From an uncultured Lachnospiraceae bacterium (lineage in GTDB: Bacteria; Bacillota; Clostridia; Lachnospirales; Lachnospiraceae): DNA of 6,539 bases. Within the stretch, counting starts at the first letter, position 1, and each line of letters begins with the position of its first letter. Below, in pieces: positions 6,364-6,539 of the stretch. The DNA lies in contig CAJUFQ010000062.1 of assembly GCA_910585625.1 (NCBI GenBank), forward strand, positions 1 through 6,539. The letters are read 5' to 3'. The notes under the pieces were generated by a model. The model was not told the origin of the DNA and did not search any database. It saw nothing but the letters and a program-made list of their open reading frames with translations. Made by a program: the position numbers and the translations under genes.

Positions 6364-6414
6364 GCAAAAGAGCACTCCTCAAAATCCAACCAAGGGGGTC
6401 TTGTGCCCAAAAAT

Positions 6415-6498
6415 AGAGACAGCTAAAAGAGAGAGACAGTCCGATAAAAATCCATGGCTATGAAAAAGCCTGAATTTCTAAGGAACTGTCTCCTTTTT
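6415..6498 (+). terminator. Terminator-like hairpin after the transposase, with two alternative left arms
   Basis: GAGACAGT (6433-6440) pairs exactly with ACTGTCTC (6485-6492), extended by CC (6441-6442) to GG (6482-6483) across a one-base bulge; five T follow after one C (6494-6498). The long loop contains a smaller hairpin, GGCT (6456-6459) with AGCC (6467-6470). AGAGACAG also occurs at 6415-6422, so the right arm could pair with either copy. It probably ends the transposase transcript. Confidence 0.55.
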
Positions 6499-6505
6499 AC
6501 CTATC

Positions 6506-6538
6506 AGGGGCAAAAATCGTTATTTCCCGACTGCCCCT
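6506..6538. repeat. Right-tip fold-back (arms 6506-6512 and 6532-6538)
   Basis: AGGGGCA and TGCCCCT are exact inverted repeats with a 19-base loop. The outer arm is part of the terminal repeat, so the right tip can fold on itself as the left tip can. Confidence 0.5.
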
Positions 6539-6539
6539 T
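6521..6539 (-). repeat. IS right terminal inverted repeat
   Basis: TATTTCCCGACTGCCCCTT is the reverse complement of the left end at 18 of 19 positions. It reaches the last base of the window, so further matching bases outside cannot be excluded. Confidence 0.88.

Larger units (their letters stand above)
4464..6539 (+). mobile_element. Apparently complete insertion sequence, IS1182-like, about 2.08 kb
   Basis: A single full-length DDE transposase gene is bracketed by terminal inverted repeats at 4464-4482 and 6521-6539. The left non-coding end (4464-4608) holds several hairpins and the transposase promoter; the right end (6364-6539) holds a terminator-like hairpin and a fold-back. Family assignment rests on the transposase domain layout. 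The window ends at the last matched base of the right repeat, so the true outer boundary could be a little further out and no target duplication can be tested. Length is at the high end of what I recall for this family. Confidence 0.85.

Overview
The window looks like chromosomal DNA of a Gram-positive anaerobe of the class Clostridia, most likely a gut Lachnospiraceae. The evidence is protein family resemblance (a transketolase split into two subunits, a PF12746-type GNAT protein, an IS1182-like transposase), G-rich Shine-Dalgarno sites and moderate base composition. No marker gene is present, so the genus cannot be named.

Positions 1-3392 hold a pentose-phosphate gene set on the + strand. 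It runs: the last codons of a gene read as the transketolase N-terminal subunit (ends at 32), the transketolase C-terminal subunit (20-964, overlapping its predecessor), an FGGY-family sugar kinase (1074-2675) and L-ribulose-5-phosphate 4-epimerase AraD (start best placed at 2691, ends 3392). Together the kinase would phosphorylate a ketopentose (L-ribulose is the natural guess), AraD would convert L-ribulose-5-P to D-xylulose-5-P, and the split transketolase would feed that into the non-oxidative pentose phosphate pathway. No isomerase, transporter or regulator lies in the window. A long hairpin sits between the transketolase and kinase genes, and a terminator-like hairpin follows araD.

Positions 3531-4316 encode a stand-alone GNAT-type acetyltransferase of unknown substrate. 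An AT-rich non-coding stretch (4317-4463) follows.

Positions 4464-6539 are an apparently complete insertion sequence of about 2.08 kb. It is bounded by 19-bp terminal inverted repeats (18/19 matches) and encodes one intact DDE transposase resembling the IS1182 family. The window stops exactly at the last matched base of the right repeat, so the right flank and any target duplication cannot be seen. The IS left end is densely structured: a fold-back of the tip, an 18-bp perfect hairpin, an 11-bp A/U-ended hairpin that could stop incoming transcription, and an extended -10 promoter inside a small palindrome. Its predicted start point falls on or next to an ATG, which suggests leaderless transposase translation. 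I see no clear new defence or metabolic system; this IS control region is the most unusual feature.
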